DNA from: Bacteroidales bacterium
Lineage (GTDB): Bacteria > Bacteroidota > Bacteroidia > Bacteroidales > WCHB1-69
Assembly (NCBI GenBank): GCA_017962275.1
Contig: JAGCVQ010000099.1
Location: 1-44,135 of the forward strand
DNA length: 44,135 nucleotides
Direction of reading: 5' to 3'
Both the position numbers and the translations under genes were made by a program. Shown here piece by piece: positions 30,308-39,857 of the stretch. The notes beneath the pieces are model-generated. The model had not been told where the DNA came from. It searched no databases and saw only the letters and a list, made by a program, of their open reading frames with translations. Within the stretch, counting starts at the first letter, position 1. Each line of letters opens with the position of its first letter.

Positions 30308-33300
30308 ATGAAGAAAATCATCTTCTTTTTCGCGATGGCAATGATTCTGACGGCAGGGCTGAACGCGCAAACCCTTACAGTGGCGGAGGGTACGTACGTT
30401 AGCCATAACGTTCCGATGAGCGGATACAAAACCGTTTCGCAAAAATGCCATACGCTCTATCCCGACTCGATGTTGTCCGACATGGTAGGAAAACACATCA
30501 CCAGTCTGACCTACTACATCCAGTCTTCCCCCTCGGTGGGATGCATTGAAAGGGTCCGCATGGGTGTTACCCCCTCTTCCAATCTGCAAAACGGATTGGA
30601 CAGTGCATCTGTCGTAACCGTATGGACGGGCACGCTTTCGAGCGTCATTTCCGGCGACACCATGTCCATCACGTTGGACAATCCATTTCCATATACTGGA
30701 GGGAACTTGTTGATCGAAATGGAACAATTGACGTTATGGCCGGAATCCAGCTACTCCTCCTACCATTCTGTTTACGGAATAAATCCAAACGCCCAGCTAT
30801 CCTACTACTCCTGCCACTATATCAATCAAGAAACAAGTTATTATGGGGAATCTTTTCTGCCTAAAATCACTTTTGCGTACGAAGAGGGTTGCTTTGCGCC
30901 ACTTAACGCCCAAGCGAGTTGCACAGGCCCGGGAACCGTATCCCTTTCATGGAGAGCCGATCCCATTCAGCCGGCCCAATTTTATACGGTTGGCTATAAA
31001 AAGGTGAGTGACACTGTCTTCACAGAAATCACAACCACCGACACCTTCCAGGTAGTGGCAGGATTGCAAGATGCGACCCGTTATGAATGGCGAGTGCGAG
31101 CCCATTGCGGTACTGTGGGCGTGAGTGACTGGAACTATGCCGGCCAGTTTACCACAGCACAACCCGCCACGCTGCCGTATTTGTGCGATTTTGAGAATGC
31201 TGACGAGCGAAACTCCTGGCAGTTCGTAAACTACAATTATTACGACAAATGGTATATCGACAGTGCTGTCAATAACGGAGGGAATTATTCCTTGTACATA
31301 TCCAATAACGGCGGCGCCACCAACACCTACTATAGTTCCTACGCCTCTTTCGTTTGGGCCTATAGGGATATCTATTTTGATCCCGCCGATTCCGGATATT
31401 CTCTGTCATTCGACATCCGCTCGTATGCCACAGATTATGGTTTTTCCGCCATTACCGATGTTTATTTGGGTCCTCCTGCAGTCCCTGATGGTTTATATCT
31501 GCCTGAAGGAGCCACCGCTCTGGCCACAGGACTTTATGGGATCTCGAATTGGACGACGAAAACCTACCCGATAGACCACTCCTATGCCGGTTTGCAACGG
31601 CTCTATTTCTTATGGTCCCACTATTTTTACCCTGCCGGATATAACCCACCCGCCGCCATTGACAACATCGCGATCGAGGGTGGCCTTTGTCATATTCCCG
31701 TAAGTCTCTCAGAATATGATATTATAGACACCATGGCTTATCTCTCTTGGACTATGCCAAACGGAAGTGCCGATTACTACACTGTTGCATATAAATCGAT
31801 GACAGACACTGCATTTTCGTATATCACTTCCCAAAACGAACAATTTCCCTTAGGCAATCTCACCCCGTCAACCTCATATATTTGGAAAGTCCGGGCCCAC
31901 TGCAATGCTACTGAATTCGGCGTTTGGTCGGAGGAAAGCACCTTTCAGACAATGGAGAACGTTGCACGGATACCTTACTTCTGCGGTTTCGAAGATGCCA
32001 CTGAAAATAGCGGGTGGTATTTTGATAGCGGAATTGATCCCTATAACAAATGGGTGATCGGCAATGCGGTGAACAACGGAGGTGATTCATCGTTGTATGT
32101 TTCGAAAGACAACGGTGCGACGAATACATATTTGACTGTACAACATGGTAGTATATGGGCTTATCGGGACATCTATCTGGATCCCAGTTATTCAGACTAC
32201 ATGATTTCGTTTGACTGTAGAGCGCAGGGCAAATATCTCGTTAATTATCTATCCTATGCAAAAGTATATTTAGGATCGCCCGATAATCTCATTCAAATAG
32301 GAGATGCCATTTGTATGGATTCCACTTGGCATAACGTTTCCGTTCCACTCGACAGTTCTTTTTCCGGTCTGCAACGTTTGAGTATTCAATGGTTTAACGA
32401 CTATTCACCGGCGTATGACCCGCCTGGTGCCATTGACAACATCTCCATAATCGGTTCCCATTGTCACGGAATCCCTACCAATCTTGTCGCCTCTGTGTCA
32501 AACAATTCGGCTAATCTTTCATGGTCTATGCCCGACAGCGGCGCTTATCATTATACGATTGCGTATAAATCACAGAATGGTGACGCTTATACGTACATTA
32601 CCGTCCAAAACGAACAGTTCACCTTGGACAATCTTTCTCCAGCGACCCTATACATTTGGAAAGTGAGGGCAAATTGTTCCGCCACAGAGAGTGGCTTTTG
32701 GTCGGAACAGGGCAGTTTCCTGACATCGGGGCACCTTGCCAATTTGCTCTATGCCTGTGATTTTGAAGACGCCAGCGACAATGCCAACTGGACGTTTGTG
32801 AACGGCAACTACGCGAACAAATGGTGTATCGGGAGTGCTGTCAACAATGGCGGTGCCAAAGCGCTCTACATTTCTGATAACAATGGCGTCTCAAACACAT
32901 ACAACACCAATTCCACCGCACATGTTTGGGCTTACCGCGACTTCTTCTTCCCCCCGGGCCCTGCGCACTACCAAATCATGTTCGACGTTCGCTGTTTGGG
33001 CGATTGGGCGAATAATCATGCATACGATTTTGTCAAAGTGTATTTGGCAACGCCGAACGGGACCCAAGTGATTCCTACCAATGCCACGCAACTGGGTGGC
33101 GCTTACTTGAATAACTCCCAATGGCAGACGGAAGAATTTATTCTGGATTCCACGTTTGCCGGTCCACAACGGCTCTTTGTCTATTGGGAAAATGACCATA
33201 TATTTGGCGATAATCCTCCTGGAGCTGTGGACAACATCATGATTTACTGCGACGACACCAGCACTTCGTGTATCACGCCCGACAGTCTGATGGTGGATTC

Positions 33301-33796
33301 CGCGTCAACCAACAGTATCAGCATCCAATTCACCCCAGCCTCGGGGGATGACGAGAAGTGGCAAGTAGTCATTATGGAAGCGGATCAACCTTTGGATACC
33401 ACTCAGGTTATTACATTGTCAGGCACCACCTATACGTTCAATGGCTTGCAGGATAACACCGCCTATACGATTTATGTCCGCACTGATTGCGGGGAAAGCC
33501 AGAGCGAGTGGTGCTCCCTCACTTGTGTCACGCTGCCTGATGGAATCATTTCTCATGATTTAGACCGCCTTGTGCTGCTCTATCCTAACCCTACGAACGG
33601 AAAATGTATCGTCAGCAATGAGCAAGGCCTCATCGAAACGGTGGAGTTATATGATATTTTCGGCAAGCGGTTAGAATTCTTGCACGTCAATGATTGTCAA
33701 GTTGAGCTGAACCTGTCGGCTTATGCCGCCGGTCTCTATTTCGTGCGTGTCACGACAGAACAGGGCAAGATCACCAAACGGGTGGTGAAGCGATAA
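30308..33796 (+). CDS. Modular T9SS substrate (FN3 / choice-of-anchor J)
   Basis: 1162 residues from ATG 30308, which gives a good signal peptide (MKKIIFFFAMAMILTAGLNA); earlier in-frame starts add a charged, non-signal N-terminus. After an N-terminal beta domain (about 22-195) come three FN3 plus choice-of-anchor-J (cleaved-adhesin-like) pairs. The J domains start at about residues 289 (YLCDFENADE), 554 (YFCGFEDATE) and 813 (YACDFEDASD) and end in AIDNI or AVDNI strands. A fourth FN3 (about 985-1075) and a T9SS type A domain (about 1085-1162, LLYPNPTNGK to KITKRVVKR) follow. Similar modules occur in gingipain adhesin regions. No catalytic domain is seen; an adhesin or binding protein is likely. 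Confidence 0.85.
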   Translation: MKKIIFFFAMAMILTAGLNAQTLTVAEGTYVSHNVPMSGYKTVSQKCHTLYPDSMLSDMVGKHITSLTYYIQSSPSVGCIERVRMGVTPSSNLQNGLDSASVVTVWTGTLSSVISGDTMSITLDNPFPYTGGNLLIEMEQLTLWPESSYSSYHSVYGINPNAQLSYYSCHYINQETSYYGESFLPKITFAYEEGCFAPLNAQASCTGPGTVSLSWRADPIQPAQFYTVGYKKVSDTVFTEITTTDTFQVVAGLQDATRYEWRVRAHCGTVGVSDWNYAGQFTTAQPATLPYLCDFENADERNSWQFVNYNYYDKWYIDSAVNNGGNYSLYISNNGGATNTYYSSYASFVWAYRDIYFDPADSGYSLSFDIRSYATDYGFSAITDVYLGPPAVPDGLYLPEGATALATGLYGISNWTTKTYPIDHSYAGLQRLYFLWSHYFYPAGYNPPAAIDNIAIEGGLCHIPVSLSEYDIIDTMAYLSWTMPNGSADYYTVAYKSMTDTAFSYITSQNEQFPLGNLTPSTSYIWKVRAHCNATEFGVWSEESTFQTMENVARIPYFCGFEDATENSGWYFDSGIDPYNKWVIGNAVNNGGDSSLYVSKDNGATNTYLTVQHGSIWAYRDIYLDPSYSDYMISFDCRAQGKYLVNYLSYAKVYLGSPDNLIQIGDAICMDSTWHNVSVPLDSSFSGLQRLSIQWFNDYSPAYDPPGAIDNISIIGSHCHGIPTNLVASVSNNSANLSWSMPDSGAYHYTIAYKSQNGDAYTYITVQNEQFTLDNLSPATLYIWKVRANCSATESGFWSEQGSFLTSGHLANLLYACDFEDASDNANWTFVNGNYANKWCIGSAVNNGGAKALYISDNNGVSNTYNTNSTAHVWAYRDFFFPPGPAHYQIMFDVRCLGDWANNHAYDFVKVYLATPNGTQVIPTNATQLGGAYLNNSQWQTEEFILDSTFAGPQRLFVYWENDHIFGDNPPGAVDNIMIYCDDTSTSCITPDSLMVDSASTNSISIQFTPASGDDEKWQVVIMEADQPLDTTQVITLSGTTYTFNGLQDNTAYTIYVRTDCGESQSEWCSLTCVTLPDGIISHDLDRLVLLYPNPTNGKCIVSNEQGLIETVELYDIFGKRLEFLHVNDCQVELNLSAYAAGLYFVRVTTEQGKITKRVVKR
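31170..33250 (+). repeat. Three internal 260-residue repeats
   Basis: The FN3 plus J-domain pair recurs at a spacing of 265 and then 259 codons. Phrases such as NNGGxxSLYxSxxNGxxNTY and WKVRAxCxAT recur in the units, showing duplication within the gene. Confidence 0.8.
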
Positions 33797-33822
33797 CGAT
33801 AGGATTTTCTGAACTGGGGAAG

Positions 33823-34401
33823 TTACTTTTCGAGCTTCAGCAGGAATTCCTGCAGCTGCTGGATGGCGCGGCCGCGGTGGCTGATGCTGTTTTTGGCGGC
33901 GGGACTCATCTCCGCGAAGGTCTGGTCGTAGCCGTCGGGGAGGAACACCGGGTCGTAGCCGAAACCGTCGGTGCCGCGTTGCTCGGGAAGGATGATGCCA
34001 TCGACGCGGCCTTCGAAGAAGTACTCCTTGCCATCCAGAATGAGGGCGACCACGGTCTTGAAGCAGGCCCTGCGGTTCTCCATGCCCTGCATCTCCGCCA
34101 GCAGCTTGCGGACATTGTCCTGATAGGTGCAGCCTTCTCCGGCGTAGCGGGCGGAATAGACCCCCGGCTGTCCGTTCAGTGCTTCGACCTCCAGTCCCGT
34201 GTCGTCAGCGAAACAGTTGATGTGGTAGTGGTCCACCACGTATTGTGCTTTCTGTAACGCATTGCCTTTCAGCGTGTCGGCAGTCTCGGGAATGTCGGGA
34301 CAGCGCAATTCGGGAAGGTTGCGGATGATGTAGTTCGGGCCGAGGATGGCGCGGACCTCCTCCGTCTTGTGTAGATTATGGGTGGCGAAAACGATTTCCA
34401 T
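33823..34401 (-). CDS. rdgB: XTP/dITP diphosphatase
   Basis: 192 residues of the HAM1/RdgB family. It hydrolyses non-canonical purine triphosphates (XTP, dITP, ITP) to monophosphates and diphosphate, keeping them out of DNA and RNA. Motifs: [15 protein letters not shown] at the N-terminus, [14 protein letters not shown] with catalytic Asp residues, [22 protein letters not shown] and the C-terminal SHRGRAI. Complete. It follows rpmF on the same strand after a 75-base spacer. Confidence 0.95.
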   Translation of the reverse strand: MEIVFATHNLHKTEEVRAILGPNYIIRNLPELRCPDIPETADTLKGNALQKAQYVVDHYHINCFADDTGLEVEALNGQPGVYSARYAGEGCTYQDNVRKLLAEMQGMENRRACFKTVVALILDGKEYFFEGRVDGIILPEQRGTDGFGYDPVFLPDGYDQTFAEMSPAAKNSISHRGRAIQQLQEFLLKLEK

Positions 34402-34476
34402 AGTACTATATACTCAAAAAGATGACACGATCGCTCATGTCATCCGTTGTTTTTGTCAGTGGAACATTGCCGGGGA

Positions 34477-34665
34477 TTACTCGGCGGCGTTGCCGATTTC
34501 GATAGCCTGTTTGCCTCTGTAGTAGCCGCACTCGGGGCACACACGGTGGGTGAGGATGGCGGCACCGCAATGGCTGCACGTGGTGAGGTGCGGAGCGGTG
34601 ATGAAATCGTTAGCTCTTCTCTTATCTCTTCTGATAGCAGAGTGTCTTCTTTTCGGATGTGGCAT
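34477..34665 (-). CDS. rpmF: 50S ribosomal protein L32
   Basis: 62 residues. Typical start MPHPKRRHSAIRRDKRRAN, followed by the zinc-ribbon CSHCG and CPECGYYRGK. L32 sits in the large ribosomal subunit. Its four zinc cysteines are all present, so this is the zinc-binding (C+) form. It is 21 bases after yceD, the usual neighbour. Confidence 0.96.
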   Translation of the reverse strand: MPHPKRRHSAIRRDKRRANDFITAPHLTTCSHCGAAILTHRVCPECGYYRGKQAIEIGNAAE

Positions 34666-34686
34666 ATTTCTTAATTTTTATTGTTA

Positions 34687-35241
34687 TTAATCCAGTTTTA
34701 TATTTTTCAAGGCATCCCATCGGGGATCCGTATCTTGTTCATTATCAACGTTTTCGGCGTTCATCTCGTTCAGCCGGCGCATCACCTCGGGGTCGCAGGT
34801 CGGGTTCCCGTCGGCGTCGTCCTCGTGCACGATGCGGATGGGCAGCGCGAGCACGATGCACTCATAGACGAAGTGGAAGAGGTCGATCTCGTAGGTGTTC
34901 TCGTCCATCATCCAGATGTCGTCTTCCTGCTCCTCTTCGGAACGGTAGTTTTCGGACACCAGCTTCACGATCAGCCTTTCGTCGAAGTTCATCGGCAGGG
35001 TCACCGGGGTGAGGCAACGGTCGCATTCGGCCACCACTTCGCCTTCGAAGTGACACTGGAAGTCGACCATTTTTTCAGATTTTTCCATTTCAACCCGCAA
35101 AACCAAACGGCCGTCCAGCAGTTGTTCTATCCCTGCCAGTTCAAAGAACTCTTTATCACAATCTATTGAAAAACAATGCTTTCCGAGTTCAATACCTGAG
35201 ATTCTGATCTTAAATTGACGACGCAATTGCCTTTCTTCCAT
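34687..35241 (-). CDS. yceD: YceD/DUF177 family protein
   Basis: 184 residues from ATG 35239-35241 (the frame is open to 35271, but that part overlaps a promoter-like TATATTCG). DUF177 features: an N-terminal beta domain, then FEGEVVAECDRCLTPVTLP with a CxxC-containing zinc-like knuckle, an acidic central stretch and the C-terminal DPRWDALKNI motif. DUF177 proteins are tied to 23S rRNA or L32 metabolism, and the gene is almost always next to rpmF, as here. plsX and fabH, often next in this cluster, are absent. Confidence 0.9.
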   Translation of the reverse strand: MEERQLRRQFKIRISGIELGKHCFSIDCDKEFFELAGIEQLLDGRLVLRVEMEKSEKMVDFQCHFEGEVVAECDRCLTPVTLPMNFDERLIVKLVSENYRSEEEQEDDIWMMDENTYEIDLFHFVYECIVLALPIRIVHEDDADGNPTCDPEVMRRLNEMNAENVDNEQDTDPRWDALKNIKLD

Positions 35242-35260
35242 CGCAATAAATTTTGGGGTG

Positions 35261-35268
35261 CGAATATA
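35261..35268 (-). promoter_or_regulatory. -7-like box of yceD-rpmF
   Basis: Minus-strand TATATTCG, one base off the TAnnTTTG consensus, 20 bases before the yceD start. Confidence 0.4.
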
Positions 35269-35304
35269 CATTTTTTTCCATATCAGCCGTATGTCATTTT
35301 TTTT

Positions 35305-35312
35305 TATTTTTG
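35305..35312 (+). promoter_or_regulatory. -7 box of gtrA
   Basis: TATTTTTG followed by CCG, 18 bases before the GTG start of gtrA. Confidence 0.6.
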
Positions 35313-35330
35313 CCGCCTTAATGTTGAACA

Positions 35331-35789
35331 GTGATCAAGGAATTTTTACACCGCTATTTCGAGCCTCAGTTCATCCGTTTCGTGCTGGTCGCCATTCTGA
35401 ACACGGCGTTCGGCTGGTGCGTGTATGCCGGGCTCCTGTGGGTCATCAACCTGTTCCACATCCCCAACCCCTACGTCCTCGCCTCGCTGCTCGGCTATAT
35501 CATCGGCATCCTGTTCAATTTCACCACCTATAGCAAAATCGTTTTCAAGAACGACAAGAAGAGGTTGCTGTTCCGATTCATCATGGTGTATGTGGTGTGC
35601 TGGCTCTGCAACAGCTTCGGTATCTGGTTGTTGGAGAAGTGGCACATCAACAACTACCTCGCCGGCGCCATCACCGCCATCCCGGTCGGCTTCCTGGGTT
35701 ATGTGCTCAACAGCATTTTTGTGTTCAAGAAGAAACCCAAGTTCCTGAACCTCGACAGGAAAAAGAAGACCGAGGAGCCCGAACAATAA
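35331..35789 (+). CDS. GtrA-family membrane protein
   Basis: 152 residues from a GTG start at 35331; the ATG 10 bases upstream is in another frame. Four membrane segments with family residues FIRFVLVAILNTAFGWCVYAGL, ASLLGYIIGILFNFTTYSKIVF and the final GYVLNSIFVFKKK. GtrA proteins are thought to flip polyprenyl-phosphate-linked sugars (for example glucose) across the inner membrane for surface-glycan modification. The stop lies one base before the ABC exporter gene, so the two are an operon. Confidence 0.88.
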   Translation: MIKEFLHRYFEPQFIRFVLVAILNTAFGWCVYAGLLWVINLFHIPNPYVLASLLGYIIGILFNFTTYSKIVFKNDKKRLLFRFIMVYVVCWLCNSFGIWLLEKWHINNYLAGAITAIPVGFLGYVLNSIFVFKKKPKFLNLDRKKKTEEPEQ

Positions 35790-35790
35790 C

Positions 35791-37632
35791 ATGGAATATC
35801 TCGGCAGATTACTGAAGTACCTGAAAAACTACAAGTTGCAGATTGCACTGATTCTCTTCGTGCAGCTGCTGTACGCGTTTTTCTCCATTTTCACCCTCAC
35901 GCTGATCGTGCCGTTCCTGCAGGTGCTGTTCCATCAGGTCGATCCCGTGACGGTCCGCCCCGAGTTCTCCCTTTCGCCGCAGTACATCATCGACACGTTC
36001 TACTATCTGATGAATTCCGTGATCGAGCGGCATGGACCCTCTTCCGCGCTGCTGTTCATCGCCGGCACTATGATCCTGCTCTCTTTCCTGTCGAACCTCT
36101 GCCGTTACGCGGGCATGTACTGGCTTTCGCACATCCGCTCCGGCATCCTCTCCAACCTCCGCAACGACTTCTACTGCAAGCTTATCCGTCTTCCGCTTTC
36201 CTTCTACGATGAGCAGCGTTCCGGCGACATCGTGAGCCGCATGGGCGCGGACGTGCTGGAGGTGGAATGGTCGATAATTTCCTCTTTGTTAGCCCTTTGT
36301 CGCGACCCGTTCCTCATCATCGCCTATCTCATCACCCTCTTCACCATCAGCGTGAAACTCACCCTCGTCACGCTCGTCATCCTGCCGCTGATGGCGCTCA
36401 TCCTCTCCATCATCGGGAAGAATATCCGCAACTACTCGCTGAAGTCGCAGGGGTTGCTCGGGCGTATGACGGCCTATTTCGAGGAGGCGGTGGACGGTCT
36501 GCGCGTCATCAAGGGGTACAATGCGCAACAGTATGTCTCCGAGCAGTTCCAAAAGGAGAACTTCCAGTTTTACCGTCTTAACAAGAAGATATTCCGGATC
36601 AAGGAGTTAGGATCCCCGTTGATTGAATTTCTCTGCATCTTCGCCGCGTTGGCCATCTCTTTGATCGGGTTGGTGGTCTTCCCGGAAAGTTTTGCGGCGC
36701 GGGGTTCCGCCTTCATGCTCTACTTTGTGGTCTTCGCCCGCATGATTCCGCCCGCAAAATCCCTGGCCACCACCTATTACCAGATGCGCAAGGGGCTGAG
36801 CGCCGCCGCCCGGATTTACGAGGTCATCGATGCCGACGAGCAGATTTACGACCTTCCCGGTGCCAAGCATATTACTGATTTTCAGGATAGTATCGAGTTC
36901 AAGGATGTCAGTTTCTCTTATAATCAGAAGGTTGATGACCCGGAAAAGTGCGAAGTGCTGAAGCATGTCAACTTCACGCTGCGCAAAGGCGAGACGATGG
37001 CGGTTGTGGGTCCTTCGGGCAGCGGGAAATCGACGTTGGTGGACTTGCTGTCGCGGTTTTACGACATCCGTTTCGGGGAAATCCGCATCGACGGCATCCC
37101 GCATAACCAGTACGCCCTTCACGACTTGCGAGGGCTGTTCGGCATTGTCAGTCAGGACGTTATCTTGTTCGACGACACCGTCTATCACAACTTGACCTTC
37201 GGGGTGGAGACGGCCACGGAGGAAGAGGTGGTGGCTGCCGCGAAGATTGCGCAGGCGCACGGCTTCATCATGGAGCTGGAAAACGGCTACCAGACGGAGA
37301 TCGGCAACCGGGGGATGCGGCTTTCCGGCGGTCAGCGGCAGCGTTTGAGCATCGCCCGCGCCATCCTTCCCAACCCGCAGATCTTCATCCTCGACGAGGC
37401 CACCTCCGCCCTCGACAACGAGTCCGAACTCCTCTTCCAAGAGGCGCTGCTGCCGTACATCAAGCAGCACACTGGCATCATTATCGCACACAGGCTCAGC
37501 ACGATACGTTTCGCTGACAAGATTCTCTTCCTCAAGGAGGGTCGGGTGGTCGAGACGGGTTCCCACGACGAACTCATGGCGCAAAAGGGCGAATATTACC
37601 GCTTCTACAGCGCCCAGCAGATGTCCGAATAA
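35791..37632 (+). CDS. MsbA-like ABC exporter
   Basis: 613 residues: six membrane segments (about 20-320), ATPase domain with Walker A GPSGSGKST, Q-loop GIVSQDVILFDD, signature LSGGQRQR, Walker B ILDEATSALD and H-loop IIAHRLST. The long ICL helices and GRMTAYFEEAVDGLRVIKGYNAQ segment fit the MsbA class. MsbA flips lipid A-core. The gtrA coupling suggests an envelope-lipid role. The exporter at 23214 shows weaker MsbA-like features, so this is the better MsbA candidate of the two. Confidence 0.9.
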   Translation: MEYLGRLLKYLKNYKLQIALILFVQLLYAFFSIFTLTLIVPFLQVLFHQVDPVTVRPEFSLSPQYIIDTFYYLMNSVIERHGPSSALLFIAGTMILLSFLSNLCRYAGMYWLSHIRSGILSNLRNDFYCKLIRLPLSFYDEQRSGDIVSRMGADVLEVEWSIISSLLALCRDPFLIIAYLITLFTISVKLTLVTLVILPLMALILSIIGKNIRNYSLKSQGLLGRMTAYFEEAVDGLRVIKGYNAQQYVSEQFQKENFQFYRLNKKIFRIKELGSPLIEFLCIFAALAISLIGLVVFPESFAARGSAFMLYFVVFARMIPPAKSLATTYYQMRKGLSAAARIYEVIDADEQIYDLPGAKHITDFQDSIEFKDVSFSYNQKVDDPEKCEVLKHVNFTLRKGETMAVVGPSGSGKSTLVDLLSRFYDIRFGEIRIDGIPHNQYALHDLRGLFGIVSQDVILFDDTVYHNLTFGVETATEEEVVAAAKIAQAHGFIMELENGYQTEIGNRGMRLSGGQRQRLSIARAILPNPQIFILDEATSALDNESELLFQEALLPYIKQHTGIIIAHRLSTIRFADKILFLKEGRVVETGSHDELMAQKGEYYRFYSAQQMSE

Positions 37633-37691
37633 CACACAATCTGTTGTTAAAAAACAATTCTTTTTGGGAAAAATTCCGCCCGAAATAACCT

Positions 37692-37699
37692 TATATTTG
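37692..37699 (+). promoter_or_regulatory. -7 box of ddl
   Basis: TATATTTG followed by CAT, 26 bases before ddl. TTTTTG at 37661-37666 is present at a longer than usual spacing of 25 bases. Confidence 0.55.
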
Positions 37700-37725
37700 C
37701 ATTTTGTATATAATAAGGTATAACT

Positions 37726-38706
37726 ATGTATAAAATAGCAGTGATAGCAGGTGGAGACTCGGGTGAATATGAGGTCTCTCTGAGGTCTGGAGACAACATT
37801 TTCCAGCAGTTGGACAAGTCGCTTTTCGAACCGTATCTGATCCATTTCAAGGGACGCGACTGGCATTACAAGGCTCCGGACGGACGGGTTTTCCAGATCG
37901 ACAAGAACGATTTCTCGCTGACGATTGACGGGCAGAAGATCACCTTCGACCTCGCCTTCATCGCCATCCACGGCACGCCGGGCGAGAACGGCAAGCTTCA
38001 GAGCTATTTTGAGATGGTCGGACAACGCTACGTCGGTTGCGGATTCTTCCCTTCCGCACTGACTTTCAATAAGTTCTACTGCAATTTGGCGGTTGCGCAG
38101 TTGGGTGTGCCCATCGCGCCGTCATTGCATTTCTACGCCGGCGACCCAATTGACGTGGAACGCATCGAGGAGGTTTGCGGCTATCCTTGCTTCGTGAAAT
38201 CCTGCAACTCGGGCTCCAGTGTGGGCGTGACGAAGGTGCACGGGCGCGAGGAGTTGGAGAAGGCGTTCACGGAGGCGCTGAAATACGACAACCAGCTGAT
38301 TGTGGAGAAGATGATTCATGGGCGCGAGCTGGCTTGCGGCGTCACCACCGCATACGGCGGCGTGAAGATGGTCGCCATCACCGAAATCGTGGCGCATAAC
38401 GAGTTCTATGACTATGACGCCAAATATACGGACATCGGCCACAGTCTCATCACACCCGCCGACATCGCCCCCGACATGCAGGCGCTTGTGAAGCAATATG
38501 CCGAAACCGTCTTCCGCCAGCTCGACTGCAAGGGCATCGTGCGTGTCGATTTCATCTTGGACGAAGCGGCTAAAAAGCCTTACTTCCTGGAGGTCAACAC
38601 AATACCGGGACAAACGGCCTTGAGCATCATCCCGGCACAATTGAAGAGCCAAGGGCTGGATGTTAAACAATTCTACACCAAGTTGGTCGAAGAAGAGCTG
38701 AAATAG
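37726..38706 (+). CDS. ddl: D-alanine-D-alanine ligase
   Basis: 326 residues of the ATP-grasp family. It joins two D-Ala for the peptidoglycan stem peptide, in the cytoplasm. Motifs: AVIAGGDSGEYEVSLRSG (N-terminal substrate-binding Glu), AIHGTPGENGKLQ, CFVKSCNSGSSVGVTKV (ATP loop), HGRELACGV, AKYTD and the metal site VDFILDEAAKKPYFLEVNTIPG. GEYEVS in place of the proteobacterial xEHEVS is common in Bacteroidota. It lies 122 bases before the peptidoglycan hydrolase operon, the two being separated by a GC-rich hairpin. Confidence 0.94.
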   Translation: MYKIAVIAGGDSGEYEVSLRSGDNIFQQLDKSLFEPYLIHFKGRDWHYKAPDGRVFQIDKNDFSLTIDGQKITFDLAFIAIHGTPGENGKLQSYFEMVGQRYVGCGFFPSALTFNKFYCNLAVAQLGVPIAPSLHFYAGDPIDVERIEEVCGYPCFVKSCNSGSSVGVTKVHGREELEKAFTEALKYDNQLIVEKMIHGRELACGVTTAYGGVKMVAITEIVAHNEFYDYDAKYTDIGHSLITPADIAPDMQALVKQYAETVFRQLDCKGIVRVDFILDEAAKKPYFLEVNTIPGQTALSIIPAQLKSQGLDVKQFYTKLVEEELK

Positions 38707-38763
38707 TTAGCGGTTAGTAGTTACGAGCAACCCCAATATGTTAAAGATTATTCCTTGAGCAGT

Positions 38764-38803
38764 CCATCCCCTCCTTTGGAGGGGTGCCCGAAGGGCGGGG
38801 TGG
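38764..38803. repeat. GC-rich double hairpin after ddl
   Basis: CCCCTCC/GGAGGGG (38768-38774 with 38778-38784) followed by GCCC/GGGC (38786-38789 with 38793-38796). It could be the ddl terminator, although no T-run follows, or a dispersed repeat. Confidence 0.6.
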
Positions 38804-38827
38804 TATAGGGACAAGACGAAAAATACA

Positions 38828-39847
38828 ATGATATACAGCAAGATAAAAACAATAATGTGCATCGTGCTCGTCATGGCCGTTGCGATAACAGGGCATGCGC
38901 AGTACAACGAGCAGGATATCCGTGATTACATTGAGCGGTATGCGGATGTGGCGGTGCAGAAGATGCAGGAGTACAAGATCCCGGCCAGCATCACGGTGGC
39001 GCAGGGCATCTTCGAGAGTGCCTGCGGGAAAAGCCGTTTGGCGACCGAGGGCAACAACCATTTCGGCATTAAGTGCCACAACGAATGGACCGGCGACACT
39101 ATTCTCATCGACGATGATGAACTTCAGGAGTGTTTCCGCAAATATGCTTCTGTGTCAGAATCTTACACCGACCATTCGCTGTTCCTGACCACTCGGAAAC
39201 GCTACTCCAACCTCTTCGAGCTAAACATCATGGACTATCAGGGGTGGGCGCGGACGCTGAAGCAGGACGGTTACGCCACCAACCCGCAGTACGCCGACCG
39301 GCTCATCAGTCTCATCGAGCGTTTCAACATCGCGAAACTCGACACGCTTTGGCAGAACACCTACGGCACGAATCCGGTCACACAACCGGAGTCCAAGCCG
39401 GTGGCGGAGAATCCGAAACCTGCCAAAAAGCCCTCCGAAACCGACAAACATGGCAAGAAGGTGTTCACGGCTCTGGGCAGCGAATATCCTTCCGACCAAA
39501 GCCCGTTCACCTACAGAAAGGTGTTCAAAAACAACAATACCTACTTCGTGATTGCCGAGAAGGGTGACACATACGAGAAAATCGCGCAGGATATTTTGGT
39601 GATGTCCGACAATTTGCGGAAGTTCAACGACGCGAGTGCCACCGACGAGCCGATGGAGAACGAGATTGTGTATGTGGAGGCCAAGGCGCACGGCAACCCC
39701 ATGCGCGTGCACACCGTGCAGGAGGGCGAAACGCTTCGATACATCTCGCAACGCTATGGAGTTCAGCTTCGTTATATATTGAAATACAATATGTTGGAGG
39801 AGAATTCCGTTATCCATCCCGGGGATCAGATTTTGTTAAGACGATAA
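38828..39847 (+). CDS. GH73 glucosaminidase with LysM (intact active site)
   Basis: 339 residues: signal peptide (about 1-24, cut after GHA), GH73 domain (about 28-180) with catalytic Glu in ASITVAQGIFESACGKSRLA, then NNHFGIKCHNEW, YTDHSLFLTTRKRYSNLF and DYQGWARTLKQDGYATNPQYA. A short linker precedes two LysM-like repeats (about 232-282, degenerate; about 290-339, HTVQEGETLRYISQRYG). GH73 enzymes hydrolyse GlcNAc-MurNAc bonds in peptidoglycan; the LysM part binds glycan. First gene of a tight operon of four (spacings 10, 5 and 1 bases). Confidence 0.92.
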   Translation: MIYSKIKTIMCIVLVMAVAITGHAQYNEQDIRDYIERYADVAVQKMQEYKIPASITVAQGIFESACGKSRLATEGNNHFGIKCHNEWTGDTILIDDDELQECFRKYASVSESYTDHSLFLTTRKRYSNLFELNIMDYQGWARTLKQDGYATNPQYADRLISLIERFNIAKLDTLWQNTYGTNPVTQPESKPVAENPKPAKKPSETDKHGKKVFTALGSEYPSDQSPFTYRKVFKNNNTYFVIAEKGDTYEKIAQDILVMSDNLRKFNDASATDEPMENEIVYVEAKAHGNPMRVHTVQEGETLRYISQRYGVQLRYILKYNMLEENSVIHPGDQILLRR

Positions 39848-39857
39848 TTTTGGAACG

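Noticed and set aside
36607-38025. Open frame of 472 codons on the minus strand
   Set aside because: It runs antisense through the MsbA-like exporter and ddl, both with complete motifs. Its protein has no signal, fold pattern or family motif.
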